Below, piece by piece: positions 1 to 6,638 of a stretch of 41,259 nt of DNA. The number at the start of each line of letters is the position of its first letter. Positions within the stretch are counted from its first letter, which is position 1. The position numbers were made by a program, and so were the translations under genes. The notes beneath the pieces were generated by a model. It had not been told where the DNA came from and ran no database searches. It saw only the letters and a list, made by a program, of their open reading frames with translations. Source of the stretch: Xanthomonas cassavae CFBP 4642 (GTDB lineage Bacteria > Pseudomonadota > Gammaproteobacteria > Xanthomonadales > Xanthomonadaceae); NCBI RefSeq assembly GCF_000454545.1, contig NZ_CM002139.1, positions 3,905,811 through 3,947,069 of the forward strand, given 5' to 3'.

Positions 1-74
1 ATCGCCAATGTCTGCTGTTTCATCGGTCGTTCCGATTTGAAGGAAGGGGCATATTTTCTCCGATAGGGACCGAC

Positions 75-365
75 TTGATCAGCGTTGCCTTAGTGTACGC
101 CTCGCCATTCTGGAAACGCGACAAGTCCGGACAGCCCAAATATTTCTACCTGCTGCATACCCAGCGCAAAGGCGAGCCGCGTAACCGCGAATATATCGGA
201 TGCGATGCCAACCGCATTGCTCGCGCAAATGCCGCGATCGAGCGAGCCAAGCAGTACGACGACTTGAACCAGCGTCTGACCCGGCTTCAGAGCCAGGCCG
301 AACAAGGCGTGCGCGTGCTTGCCGATGCAAAGCGAATCCTCACCGGTAACGTTCGGCCGTGGTGA
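75..365 (+). CDS. hypothetical protein, possibly open to the left edge
   Basis: I do not recognise this 96-residue protein. It begins at a TTG codon, and the frame has no stop between that codon and the left edge, so the gene may start outside the window. The middle is basic and rich in aromatic residues (KYFYLLHTQRKGEPRNREYIG), and the second half is a predicted amphipathic helix or short coiled coil (AIERAKQYDDLNQRLTRL). Its stop overlaps the start of the next gene by 7 bases, so the two are probably translationally coupled. No membrane segment or signal peptide is visible. Confidence 0.5.
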   Translation: MISVALVYASPFWKRDKSGQPKYFYLLHTQRKGEPRNREYIGCDANRIARANAAIERAKQYDDLNQRLTRLQSQAEQGVRVLADAKRILTGNVRPW

Positions 366-673
366 CACCCAATTTCCGGCCAGGTGACGACATGGACGAA
401 GACCAAACCCAATTCGCCCCGATCGCAATCGATGCTGCGCTAGACGCGCTGGATGAGCTGTGCCGGGGGAACAAATTCTGCGGCAATGACTTGATCGCTG
501 CGGCATACGCACTCGACTACCTTGCGATGCAGAGCGGCGATCTCCGGCGCATTGCGAGCGATCCCGGCTTCGCTGGCTCAATGCAGGGGACGGAGACGGC
601 CGAACGAGTCGCGCGGCTGCTGCGCGAAGTGCGGCGGCACATCATGCCGGCAGCATTGGCGACGCTCCACTGA
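359..673 (+). CDS. hypothetical small acidic protein
   Basis: This 104-residue protein is not recognised. The start is taken at GTG (GTGGTGACA), overlapping the previous stop; an in-frame ATG at 392 (MDEDQTQF) is an alternative. It is mostly helical and acidic, with the segment IDAALDALDELCRGNKFCGNDLI followed by an Arg-rich C-terminal helix. Overlap with the upstream gene suggests a two-gene operon ending at the terminator near 819-848. It may belong to the plasmid maintenance region because repA follows, but nothing in the sequence assigns a function. Confidence 0.5.
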   Translation: MVTPNFRPGDDMDEDQTQFAPIAIDAALDALDELCRGNKFCGNDLIAAAYALDYLAMQSGDLRRIASDPGFAGSMQGTETAERVARLLREVRRHIMPAALATLH

Positions 674-818
674 TCGACCGCGCGTAAGCGTCTACAGCTA
701 CGCTCAACGGAGCGCAGGTGATGGCGCTGCTGGCATCTTAAGGCCCGAGCGCAGATACTTGGCAGCGATATGACAACGCGGGTGGGCCAGCTGCTAACGC
801 AGTAGACCCCCGAAAACG

Positions 819-848
819 AAAAAACCGCCCCGGCAAGGGCGGCTTTTT
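819..848 (+). terminator. Rho-independent terminator
   Basis: Six A residues and CCGCCC, a CGGCAA loop, then GGGCGG-C-TTTTT. The A and T flanks make it potentially bidirectional. It separates the two small genes from repA. The rest of 674-993 holds no gene I can support. Confidence 0.8.
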
Positions 849-993
849 CATCACTGGGCTGGCGGGAAAACCAGTCAATGGGCAATCACGTACCCCCATC
901 CTAATCCCGCCGGCGAAGCCGTGCAAGAGGGAAAAGGATGCGAAGGCCTAAACGCCGAACACCTTGCCCCGCTGCCGTTCATCGGCGCGGGAC

Positions 994-2445
994 ATGCCAG
1001 CAGTAGAACCAGGCCCATACGCACCAGGCCCAGAACCGACCGCCACCAGCGGCCGGCCGCGCAAGCGTGCGCACTGGCGCCAGCCGAACCAGACAGAAGA
1101 GCGCTTTTTCCAGTCGGGCACCGCGCTCAATCGCGTGTTCACCGAAGCGCCCTATCTGCCGCGTTGCTCTGACGACAAGACGGCCACCCGCGTCCGGCCG
1201 CGCGAATACGCCATTCGCTACCCCTACATGCAGGTCAATCGGCCCGGCTTCGTGAGCTGGCTGATCTTCGACCTCGACCACACCAAGGCGATGATCTGGG
1301 AGGACGCTGGGCTTCCTGCTCCCAACCTGATCGTCCGCAACCGCCAAAGCGGCCACAGCCACCTCTACTACGCGATTCCCCCGGTCTGCACGACCGAGGC
1401 CGCCCGCAGCAAGCCCATCGCGTACATGAAGGCCGTCTACGAGGCCTTCGCTGCGCGGCTCGATGCCGACACCGACTTCCACAGCGGCCCCGTGGCCAAG
1501 ACGCCCGGCCATCCTTGGTGGCTGACGCACGAGCTGCACGCCCACATCTATGAGCTGGGGGAGTTGGCCGACTACGTGGACTTGGCTGTGTCCAGCCCGT
1601 GGGGCAGGGGGCCGCAGCTCGATGAGGTGAGCCATTCCCGGCACTGCATCCTCTTTGAGCACCTGCGCCACTACGCCTATTCCATCGTGAACCGTGAGCG
1701 CGAGCGCGGCTCGTTTGCCACCTTCACGCGGCTGCTCGAAGCCTACGCGCACAACCGCAACAGCTTCCAGAAGCTGGGCTTCATGGACAACCTGGCCCAC
1801 TCCTCACTCAAGGCCACGGTGAAGTCCGTTGCCCGCTGGACGTGGGATCGCTACACCGGCAGCGGCCGGTGCCACCGGGGCGTGATGCAGCTCGACAAGG
1901 ACTTGCCGCTGATCGAGCGGCAGCGCCTCGCCGCCGCCCGCACCCACGACGTGCGCCACAAGGCCACCGAGTCCAAGGTACGCGCCGCGTGCCGCTTGCT
2001 GCAACAGAAGGGCGAAGCCCTCACGCAAGCCGCTATAGGCCGCGTGGCGGGCCTCACTAGGCAGACGGTGGCCACCTACAAGCATGTGCTCGAAGAAGTG
2101 CTCAGGCCCATCGCCGTGGCGATTTTGGGGGGCGCTTCGGGCAAGGTTGAGGATGTTAAACATGGTGCAAATCAGGTATCTGCTCCCTCGCAGGGGGCAG
2201 GCGTTCCGGGAGCTGCTTCGATGTCCCTTGAACTGTTTCCTGCCGGTACGGGCGTTGCAGGGCCACAGGCATTGCCGCTGGACCTGATCGACGAAGATCC
2301 GAACCAGCGGCGCAAGGAGGCCAGCCAGGCCCGCGAAGACGCTGCAACCCTGCGCTGTCGCTTAGCCGCTTTCGAGGGTATGGCCACCTCGCCCACCCCG
2401 GCTAAAACCAACCCCGGCAAGCCGCGCGGCAAAGGGACTGGCTAA
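994..2445 (+). CDS. repA: plasmid replication initiator, Replicase family
   Basis: This is the probable replication initiator, 483 residues from ATG 994; a TTG at 964 would add ten residues. Residues about 85-175 match the Replicase/ColE2-type Rep family (SWLIFDLDHTKAM, WEDAGLPAPNLIVRN, GHSHLYYAI, KTPGHPWW). Residues about 300-360 contain a helical PriCT-like or helix-turn-helix segment (ALTQAAIGRVAGLTRQTV). Such proteins bind the plasmid origin and can act as primase-like initiators. The C-terminal hundred residues are low complexity and Pro/Ala rich. It stands alone, followed by a repeat-containing intergenic region and then ssb. The origin is probably within or near this gene; I see no long iteron array upstream. 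Confidence 0.85.
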   Translation: MPAVEPGPYAPGPEPTATSGRPRKRAHWRQPNQTEERFFQSGTALNRVFTEAPYLPRCSDDKTATRVRPREYAIRYPYMQVNRPGFVSWLIFDLDHTKAMIWEDAGLPAPNLIVRNRQSGHSHLYYAIPPVCTTEAARSKPIAYMKAVYEAFAARLDADTDFHSGPVAKTPGHPWWLTHELHAHIYELGELADYVDLAVSSPWGRGPQLDEVSHSRHCILFEHLRHYAYSIVNRERERGSFATFTRLLEAYAHNRNSFQKLGFMDNLAHSSLKATVKSVARWTWDRYTGSGRCHRGVMQLDKDLPLIERQRLAAARTHDVRHKATESKVRAACRLLQQKGEALTQAAIGRVAGLTRQTVATYKHVLEEVLRPIAVAILGGASGKVEDVKHGANQVSAPSQGAGVPGAASMSLELFPAGTGVAGPQALPLDLIDEDPNQRRKEASQAREDAATLRCRLAAFEGMATSPTPAKTNPGKPRGKGTG

Positions 2446-2463
2446 ATGCATCAAACCGCAATT

Positions 2464-2496
2464 TGTTGTCTATCTGTTGTCTGGCTGTTGTATATT
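2464..2496. repeat. three tandem 11-bp repeats (TGTTGTCTNNC)
   Basis: Three head-to-tail copies with exact 11-bp period begin at 2464, 2475 and 2486, each starting TGTTGT. The period is one helical turn, so the copies present the same face. They lie between repA and ssb and overlap the candidate -35 region of the ssb promoter, so they could be a repressor site or Rep-binding repeats. Confidence 0.65.
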
Positions 2497-2517
2497 GAGT
2501 TCCTGTTCTGTTATACT
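2488..2517 (+). promoter_or_regulatory. candidate promoter of ssb-korA-parA-parB
   Basis: A good -10 element, TATACT, lies at 2512-2517. The best upstream hexamer at suitable spacing is TTGTAT at 2488-2493 (18 bp), within the third 11-bp repeat. This placement suggests control by whatever binds the repeats. Confidence 0.45.
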
Positions 2518-2557
2518 GGCCGTGCGGTCAATCCTGGCCGCGCTACTCGGAGCCTGT

Positions 2558-2923
2558 ATGCAGAGCAATGTATTCGTCGGGAATCTGGCGAAGAATCCCA
2601 CCCTCTCCGGCAATGGTGACCGGGCATATTGCCGGTTCACCCTCATCTCCAACGAGTACGCTGGCCGCGATGGAGAAGGTGCCGCCCGAGAACGAACCGT
2701 CACCCTGTCGTTCGTCGCGTTCAAGTCGATGGCCGATCGCATCGCAAGGAATTGCATGAAGGGCGATCAGTTGATCGTGGAACACCGGATTGCCAACAAC
2801 AACCGGGAAGTGGACGGAGAGACCGTCTACGGCTTCGATTTCATCGCGGAACGTGTGCAATTCGGTGCACCGGGCAAGGAAAAGCGCGAACACCTCGCAG
2901 AGAACCAAGGGAGTAATGACTGA
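2558..2923 (+). CDS. ssb: single-stranded DNA-binding protein
   Basis: A plasmid SSB of 121 residues that coats single-stranded DNA during replication and conjugative transfer. The start is ATG 2558 (MQSNVFVGNLAKNPTL), after CGGAGCC; the frame upstream of it is not SSB-like. The OB-fold is recognisable from VFVGNLAKNPTLSGNGDRAYCRFTLISN through the conserved ERTVTLSFVAFKSMADRIA stretch. The tail ends in AENQGSND and lacks the DDDIPF-like partner-binding tip of chromosomal SSBs. It is the first gene of a tightly packed korA-parA-parB unit, with 3 bases to the next start. Confidence 0.9.
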   Translation: MQSNVFVGNLAKNPTLSGNGDRAYCRFTLISNEYAGRDGEGAARERTVTLSFVAFKSMADRIARNCMKGDQLIVEHRIANNNREVDGETVYGFDFIAERVQFGAPGKEKREHLAENQGSND

Positions 2924-2926
2924 ACC

Positions 2927-3322
2927 ATGACAGCCCCGAAACCAAGGATTGACGGCGTCCAATTCGACCGCGTGGCGGCGTCATGCAGGTGGCGGCCCTA
3001 TTCCTTGGGGGCGGTACGCTCGATCTTGGTCGATGGTGCGTCGATCGCTGAAGCAGCGACGGCGCATCAGATCACTGCCAAACATGCCCGCGTGCTGATG
3101 AATCGGTTCCTGGCGAAGGCAGAGCAGCAGAGACTTGAAGAGTTCATGCAAGTCGAGCCCCCGAAACAACCCACCGCATTACTAGAGTCGTATGCGAATG
3201 AGATCGTGACCCTTCGGGACAAGGGTTACTCGGCAGACCAGATCGCCGCTTATCTCAAGAAGCACGGCGTCGTTACAAATGCCACCAAAGTGCGCAATTT
3301 CATAAGGAGCAATCGGGCATGA
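2927..3322 (+). CDS. KorA/TrfB-like transcriptional repressor
   Basis: A 131-residue DNA-binding protein. Residues about 10-75 resemble the TrfB/KorA helix-turn-helix family: QFDRVAASCRW, then SLGAVRSILVDGASIAEAA, then a recognition helix around ITAKHARVLMNRFLAKAEQ. In IncP plasmids KorA represses replication, partition and transfer promoters together with KorB. A second helical part (about 80-131, YANEIVTLRDKGYSADQIAAYL) looks like another helix-turn-helix. It overlaps parA by ATGA. It is a prime candidate regulator for the CCAA-N11-TTGG sites described elsewhere in this annotation, but that link is inference. Confidence 0.75.
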   Translation: MTAPKPRIDGVQFDRVAASCRWRPYSLGAVRSILVDGASIAEAATAHQITAKHARVLMNRFLAKAEQQRLEEFMQVEPPKQPTALLESYANEIVTLRDKGYSADQIAAYLKKHGVVTNATKVRNFIRSNRA

Positions 3323-4179
3323 AAACTGTTGTTTTCGCCAACCAGAAAGGCGGCGTTGGTAAGTCCGCGATCCTGGACCAACTGGCCTACTACTTCGTTC
3401 TGCAGCGTCAACTCCGCGTCGTTGTGATCGACTTCGATCACCAGAAAAACACCACCAAGGCGCTCACTACCGGCGGGCTGTGCACCGTCTCCCCTGTGAC
3501 CAGCAGTCAGATCCTCAGCGCCGGGAAGTCAGCGATCGGGCGCGCTGATTTTGTCTTGGTCCCTGGCGACGGGGAGTTGTACAAGATGGAAGAGACGGCG
3601 GCCGAACTGACCGCGTTCGTCAAGTATGCGAAGGAACAGGGGAAAACCGGTGCGCGGGACGGGCGCAGCGAGTATGCGACCAACCTGCTATCCGTCCTGA
3701 CGGAAATCGCGCCTCACTTCGATATCTGCCTGATCGATACCAATCCGAACCCTGACATCCGTCAGCTCGCGTCGCTTGTGGTCGCCGACTATGTCGTCTC
3801 GCCGATCCAACTCAACCAGGAAGCCATTGACGGCATTGGCGACCTGCTGAACCACCCGAAGCTAGGCATCCGCAAGATCAAGGCGACGATCAACAAGAAG
3901 CTGACTTTGATCGGCATCTTGCCGAACATGGTCGAGCCGACCCCGTTCCAGCGCGACAATTTCACTGCGCTGGCGACCCACTACCCGCAGCTCCTTATTT
4001 CCATGTCTCCCCTACCCGGCTTTGCCGCCGTGAAGAAGACAACGGCAATCCCCGAGGCGCAGGCTGTCGGGCAGCCCGTCTGGAAGCTGGGCAAGACGAG
4101 CGCGCGCGATGCTTGGACGCAAATGCGGCCCGTCTTCGACAAGATCGCCGAGGCGATGGGGGTTCCGAAGAATGATTGA
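3319..4179 (+). CDS. parA: ParA/IncC-type partition ATPase
   Basis: A 286-residue Walker-type partition ATPase that acts with ParB to segregate plasmid copies. The N-terminus has the deviant Walker A motif KGGVGKS (residues 11-17), followed by VVVIDFDHQKNTT and the Walker B-like ICLIDTNPNPDIR. There is no long N-terminal extension, so it is closer to a short IncC/ParA than to SopA types. The start overlaps the korA-like stop and the end overlaps parB by 8 bases, which points to one coupled operon. Confidence 0.9.
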   Translation: MKTVVFANQKGGVGKSAILDQLAYYFVLQRQLRVVVIDFDHQKNTTKALTTGGLCTVSPVTSSQILSAGKSAIGRADFVLVPGDGELYKMEETAAELTAFVKYAKEQGKTGARDGRSEYATNLLSVLTEIAPHFDICLIDTNPNPDIRQLASLVVADYVVSPIQLNQEAIDGIGDLLNHPKLGIRKIKATINKKLTLIGILPNMVEPTPFQRDNFTALATHYPQLLISMSPLPGFAAVKKTTAIPEAQAVGQPVWKLGKTSARDAWTQMRPVFDKIAEAMGVPKND

Positions 4180-5308
4180 CCTGAGCGCACTCAACGGGGA
4201 ACCCGATGATCAGATGACCCCGGTCAGCGAGCCGGACGGCACGCCGTTCCGCGTCAAACTTGCCGACATCGAGCGGGATCCAAAGCAGCCGCGCAAGCGC
4301 TTTACCCAGGCCGATATTGACGCCCTGGCGGAGAACATCAAGGAACGCGGCGTCAAGCTAGCTATTTCCGTCAAGACACATCCCACGAAGCCCGGAAAGT
4401 GGCTGATTAATGACGGCGAAGTTCGCTGGCGTGCCTCTAAGCAGGCAGGCGTAGAGGACATCCCGACGATCGTGGATGAAGACTTCGACAGCTTCGACCA
4501 GGTCAACGCTAACGAGTTGCGGTACGCATTGCATCCGATGGATCTTGCCGAGTTCATCAAGGAAAAGGTGGGCGAGGGTTTTAAAAAAGGCGTAATTGCC
4601 AAGCGTCTCGGCAAGCCGGCGAATGCCATTACGGAATTGCTTGCGCTCGTAGATGCTCCGGCTTGCGTCACTGATGCCTGCATGTCTGGTCGCTGCACGT
4701 CGCCGAAAACCCTCTACGAGTTGCGCGCGCTCGCCGAGAAGTATCCGGAACAAGTGCAGGCGTGGTGCGATAGCGACGTGGAGATCACCCGCGCATCCGT
4801 CGCCGCGCTCGGTGATAGCCTGAAGGAGAAGAAGGCGCCGAAGCCGTCCGACCCTGCTTCGGGTGATGCTGGCACCAGCCCGGAAGCCGGCGGAAAATTT
4901 CGTCATGACGAAAAAAATGGTGGAGGTGGTCAGGGAGCGGGAGCGGCCGGGTCTTACGACGGAGACGAAGGTAGTGGCTCCAGCGGCGCTGGAAAATTTC
5001 GTCATGACGAAAAAACGCAGGCTGGCAATCAGGACGAAGCCGCCGGGTCAGGTGCAGGAGCGGGTAGCGGCGACGCGGATACGGGCGAACTGACTAGCTG
5101 GCCTCGGGGCAAAGCGGTGTCCGATCCGGACAGCATGAAGCGCCCCCTGTTGCTGGTCGAGCATGACGGGCGTGCTGCGGCGGTCCTGCTGAACCGCCGG
5201 CCGTCTACTGCCGGTCTCATCCGCATTCGTTACGAGGATGGAGGCGGCGACGCTGAAGTGGATGCCGGGACGGTCAAGATCAACCGGCTGATGGAAGGCG
5301 AGAGGTGA
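4172..5308 (+). CDS. parB: ParB/KorB-type partition and regulator protein
   Basis: A 378-residue centromere-binding protein from ATG 4172, inside the parA end. Residues about 20-100 carry the ParB domain (DIERDPKQPRKRF, INDGEVRWRASKQAG), then a helix-turn-helix region (FKKGVIAKRLGKPANAITELL) and KorB-like helices. The last about 60 residues (LLLVEHDGRAAAVLLNRR) match the KorB C-terminal dimerisation fold. Between them lies a Gly/Ser/Asp-rich linker of about 90 residues in which KFRHDEK occurs twice, each copy encoded over the 16-bp palindrome TTTCGTCATGACGAAA. The same linker DNA is copied downstream at 5647-5861. KorB proteins both partition plasmids and silence promoters, so this may be a second global regulator. 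Confidence 0.9.
   Translation: MIDLSALNGEPDDQMTPVSEPDGTPFRVKLADIERDPKQPRKRFTQADIDALAENIKERGVKLAISVKTHPTKPGKWLINDGEVRWRASKQAGVEDIPTIVDEDFDSFDQVNANELRYALHPMDLAEFIKEKVGEGFKKGVIAKRLGKPANAITELLALVDAPACVTDACMSGRCTSPKTLYELRALAEKYPEQVQAWCDSDVEITRASVAALGDSLKEKKAPKPSDPASGDAGTSPEAGGKFRHDEKNGGGGQGAGAAGSYDGDEGSGSSGAGKFRHDEKTQAGNQDEAAGSGAGAGSGDADTGELTSWPRGKAVSDPDSMKRPLLLVEHDGRAAAVLLNRRPSTAGLIRIRYEDGGGDAEVDAGTVKINRLMEGER
4898..4913. promoter_or_regulatory. 16-bp perfect palindrome, copy 1 (within parB)
   Basis: TTTCGTCATGACGAAA, perfectly palindromic, within the parB linker. Its size and symmetry resemble KorB/ParB operators (the RP4 KorB site is a 13-bp palindrome that also begins with TTT and ends with AAA). 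Candidate partition or operator site. Confidence 0.6.
4997..5012. promoter_or_regulatory. 16-bp perfect palindrome, copy 2 (within parB)
   Basis: Identical to the copy at 4898 and 99 bp away, a whole number of 11-bp turns and of codons (33). Candidate ParB/KorB site. Confidence 0.6.
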
Positions 5309-5313
5309 GACGA

Positions 5314-5339
5314 AGAGGCGGGCTTATCAGTCCGCCTCT
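5314..5339 (+). terminator. hairpin after parB
   Basis: AGAGGCGG and CCGCCTCT form an 8-bp perfect stem around a 10-base loop, six bases after the parB stop. There is no strong T run, so termination may be weak. Confidence 0.5.
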
Positions 5340-5360
5340 CTCGTTTCGGAGCCAGTACCA

Positions 5361-5487
5361 GGGGTGTAGGGGGAACCCCTACGGATAACGCCTCACCCGC
5401 ACATGGATGGTTTCAGCCTCGGGGACAGTTCTTCCGCCGCCTGCAATGAGTAACCCCGACATCCCCCTGCAAACCGCTTTGATCGGT
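5361..5487. repeat. dispersed ~125-bp repeat, copy 1
   Basis: It begins with the hairpin GTAGGGG-GAA-CCCCTAC and continues through GATAACGCCTCACCCGC to CTGCAAACCGCTTTGAT. Related copies lie at about 30027-30179 and 38284-38420. It also holds GCAGGATGC, a poor match to the nic motif. No gene is supported in it. Confidence 0.7.
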
Positions 5488-5524
5488 TGGGCAGGATGCA
5501 AGGCTAGGGTGAGCCCACCGAGCA

Positions 5525-5646
5525 GATGTGCAGACCCCGAACGCCCTCAGGGCGTAGACGTGACATTACCGTTGCCGATAGCAAATCCGACCGAAGCAAG
5601 CCCACTCGACACCAAAGCGAGAGCAAGAGCGAAGAATGGACATTGC
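5525..5646. repeat. direct repeat X, copy 1
   Basis: It shares with 5868-6012 the blocks CGCCCTCAGGGCGTAGACGT, ACCGTTGCCGAT, ACACCAAAGC, AGAGCAAGAGCGAAGAA and GGACATTGC, in the same order and orientation. It ends abruptly at GGACATTGC, where the parB linker copy begins. Confidence 0.75.
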
Positions 5647-5655
5647 GGCGGAAAA

Positions 5656-5671
5656 TTTCGTCATGACGAAA
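5656..5671. promoter_or_regulatory. 16-bp perfect palindrome, copy 3
   Basis: TTTCGTCATGACGAAA again, in the duplicated linker downstream of parB. Candidate ParB/KorB binding site between parB and oriT. Confidence 0.6.
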
Positions 5672-5754
5672 AAAATGGTGGAGGCGCTCAGGGAACGGCA
5701 GCGGCCGGGTCTGACGATGGAGACGAACGTAGTGGCTCCAGCGGCGCTGGAAAA

Positions 5755-5770
5755 TTTCGTCATGACGAAA
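5755..5770. promoter_or_regulatory. 16-bp perfect palindrome, copy 4
   Basis: Fourth identical copy, 99 bp from copy 3, preserving the spacing of the pair inside parB. Confidence 0.6.
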
Positions 5771-5867
5771 AAACGCAGGCTGGCAATCAGGACGAAGCCG
5801 CCGGGTCAGGTGCAGGAGCGGGTAGCGGCGACGCGGACACGGGCGAACTGACGAGCTGACCTCTGCG

Positions 5868-6012
5868 CAGACCCAGACGCCCGCAGGGCGTAGACGTGAA
5901 TGACCGTTGCCGATCCTGAATGTCCCGTCTGAAAGCCTGACCTCTAGCAAGTCGCACCGAAGCAGGCCCAAACAACACCAAAGCAAGAGCAAGAGCGAAG
6001 AAGGGACATTGC
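5868..6012. repeat. direct repeat X, copy 2, abutting oriT
   Basis: Second copy of the block at 5525-5646, about 20 bases longer internally. Its end, GGACATTGC, runs straight into the predicted nic sequence. Confidence 0.75.
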
Positions 6013-6072
6013 AGGATAGGCCATAGGCCGGTACATTGTGCGCACAATGTATTCGCACGGGTAGCCCGTGCA
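6008..6072 (-). other. oriT: candidate origin of transfer (oriT) with IncP-type nic
   Basis: On the minus strand the sequence GGCCTATCCTGCAATG contains the IncP/VirD2 nic core TATCCTG^C, with predicted cleavage between 6012 and 6011. On its 5' side lie GGCC-TAT-GGCC, the perfect 20-bp palindrome TACATTGTGCGCACAATGTA (6032-6051) and the hairpin GCACGGG-TAG-CCCGTGC (6055-6071). Position beside mobC and a MOBP relaxase supports the call. The palindromes are the likely MobC or relaxase accessory sites and may also autoregulate the mob operon. Confidence 0.75.
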
Positions 6073-6086
6073 TTAATTGAGGTCGA

Positions 6087-6638
6087 TTGGAAACGCCATT
6101 GGAGAAGCCAAGCAGGTCGTTGAACCTGCACCTAGGCCCGGAGCGCAAAGCGCGGTGGGTGGCCTACTGCGCTGCCCGGGGGAAGACGCCGGGCGCAGCG
6201 ATTTGCGAGGCGATTGACCACACGCTCGCTACCACTCCGAAGGAGCCGGCCAAGCTGTACTGTCAGACACACCAGGCGCCGGACGAGCCCAAGCAGCGGT
6301 TTGAAATCCTGTTGACTGCATCGGAGAAGGCGGCCGTTCGCGAACGAGCAAACATCGAGCGATGCTCAATGAACCGTTGGGGCGTTGACGCCATCCGCGC
6401 CGGCCTCACCGGCGAACCCCAGTTCGGTACGAAGGAAGTCGATACGCTCGGCGAGTCGAACTACCAACTCTTGGCGATCGGTCGAAACCTCAATCAGATC
6501 GCGCGGCGTCTCAACGAGGGCAAGTCGGCCCGCGTGACGGTCGAGCAAATCAAGATGCTGGCCGACCGCATCGACCAGCACACGAAGAAGGTTGCCGATG
6601 CAATCCGCGCCAGCCAAGAGCGTTGGAACATCGAATGA
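6087..6638 (+). CDS. mobC: MobC-like relaxosome accessory protein
   Basis: A 183-residue protein that probably binds oriT and helps the relaxase melt and nick it. The C-terminal half carries the MobC family signature (SNYQLLAIGRNLNQIARRLN, residues about 115-135). Residues about 75-105 look like a ribbon-helix-helix or similar DNA-binding segment (RFEILLTASEKAAVRERA). The start is a TTG preceded by GAGG; no upstream ATG is available. Its stop overlaps the relaxase ATG (ATGA), so the two are coupled. The palindromes just upstream may be its binding sites. Confidence 0.8.
   Translation: METPLEKPSRSLNLHLGPERKARWVAYCAARGKTPGAAICEAIDHTLATTPKEPAKLYCQTHQAPDEPKQRFEILLTASEKAAVRERANIERCSMNRWGVDAIRAGLTGEPQFGTKEVDTLGESNYQLLAIGRNLNQIARRLNEGKSARVTVEQIKMLADRIDQHTKKVADAIRASQERWNIE

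Larger units (their letters stand above)
5647..5861 (+). pseudogene. duplicated parB linker fragment
   Basis: It is nearly identical to parB 4889-5103 at a constant offset of 758 bases. It still reads in frame (KFRHDEK twice, then SGSSGAGKFRHDEKTQAGNQ) but reaches a stop at 5857-5859 soon after the linker. A larger ORF that begins near 5407 runs through it but has no independent support. I read it as a partial gene duplication whose value may lie in the two palindromes it carries. Confidence 0.75.

Noticed and set aside
5407..5859. 150-codon ORF spanning the duplicated parB linker
   Set aside because: Its first half is non-coding repeat sequence and its second half is a copy of a low-complexity linker; I treat it as a duplication remnant rather than a gene.
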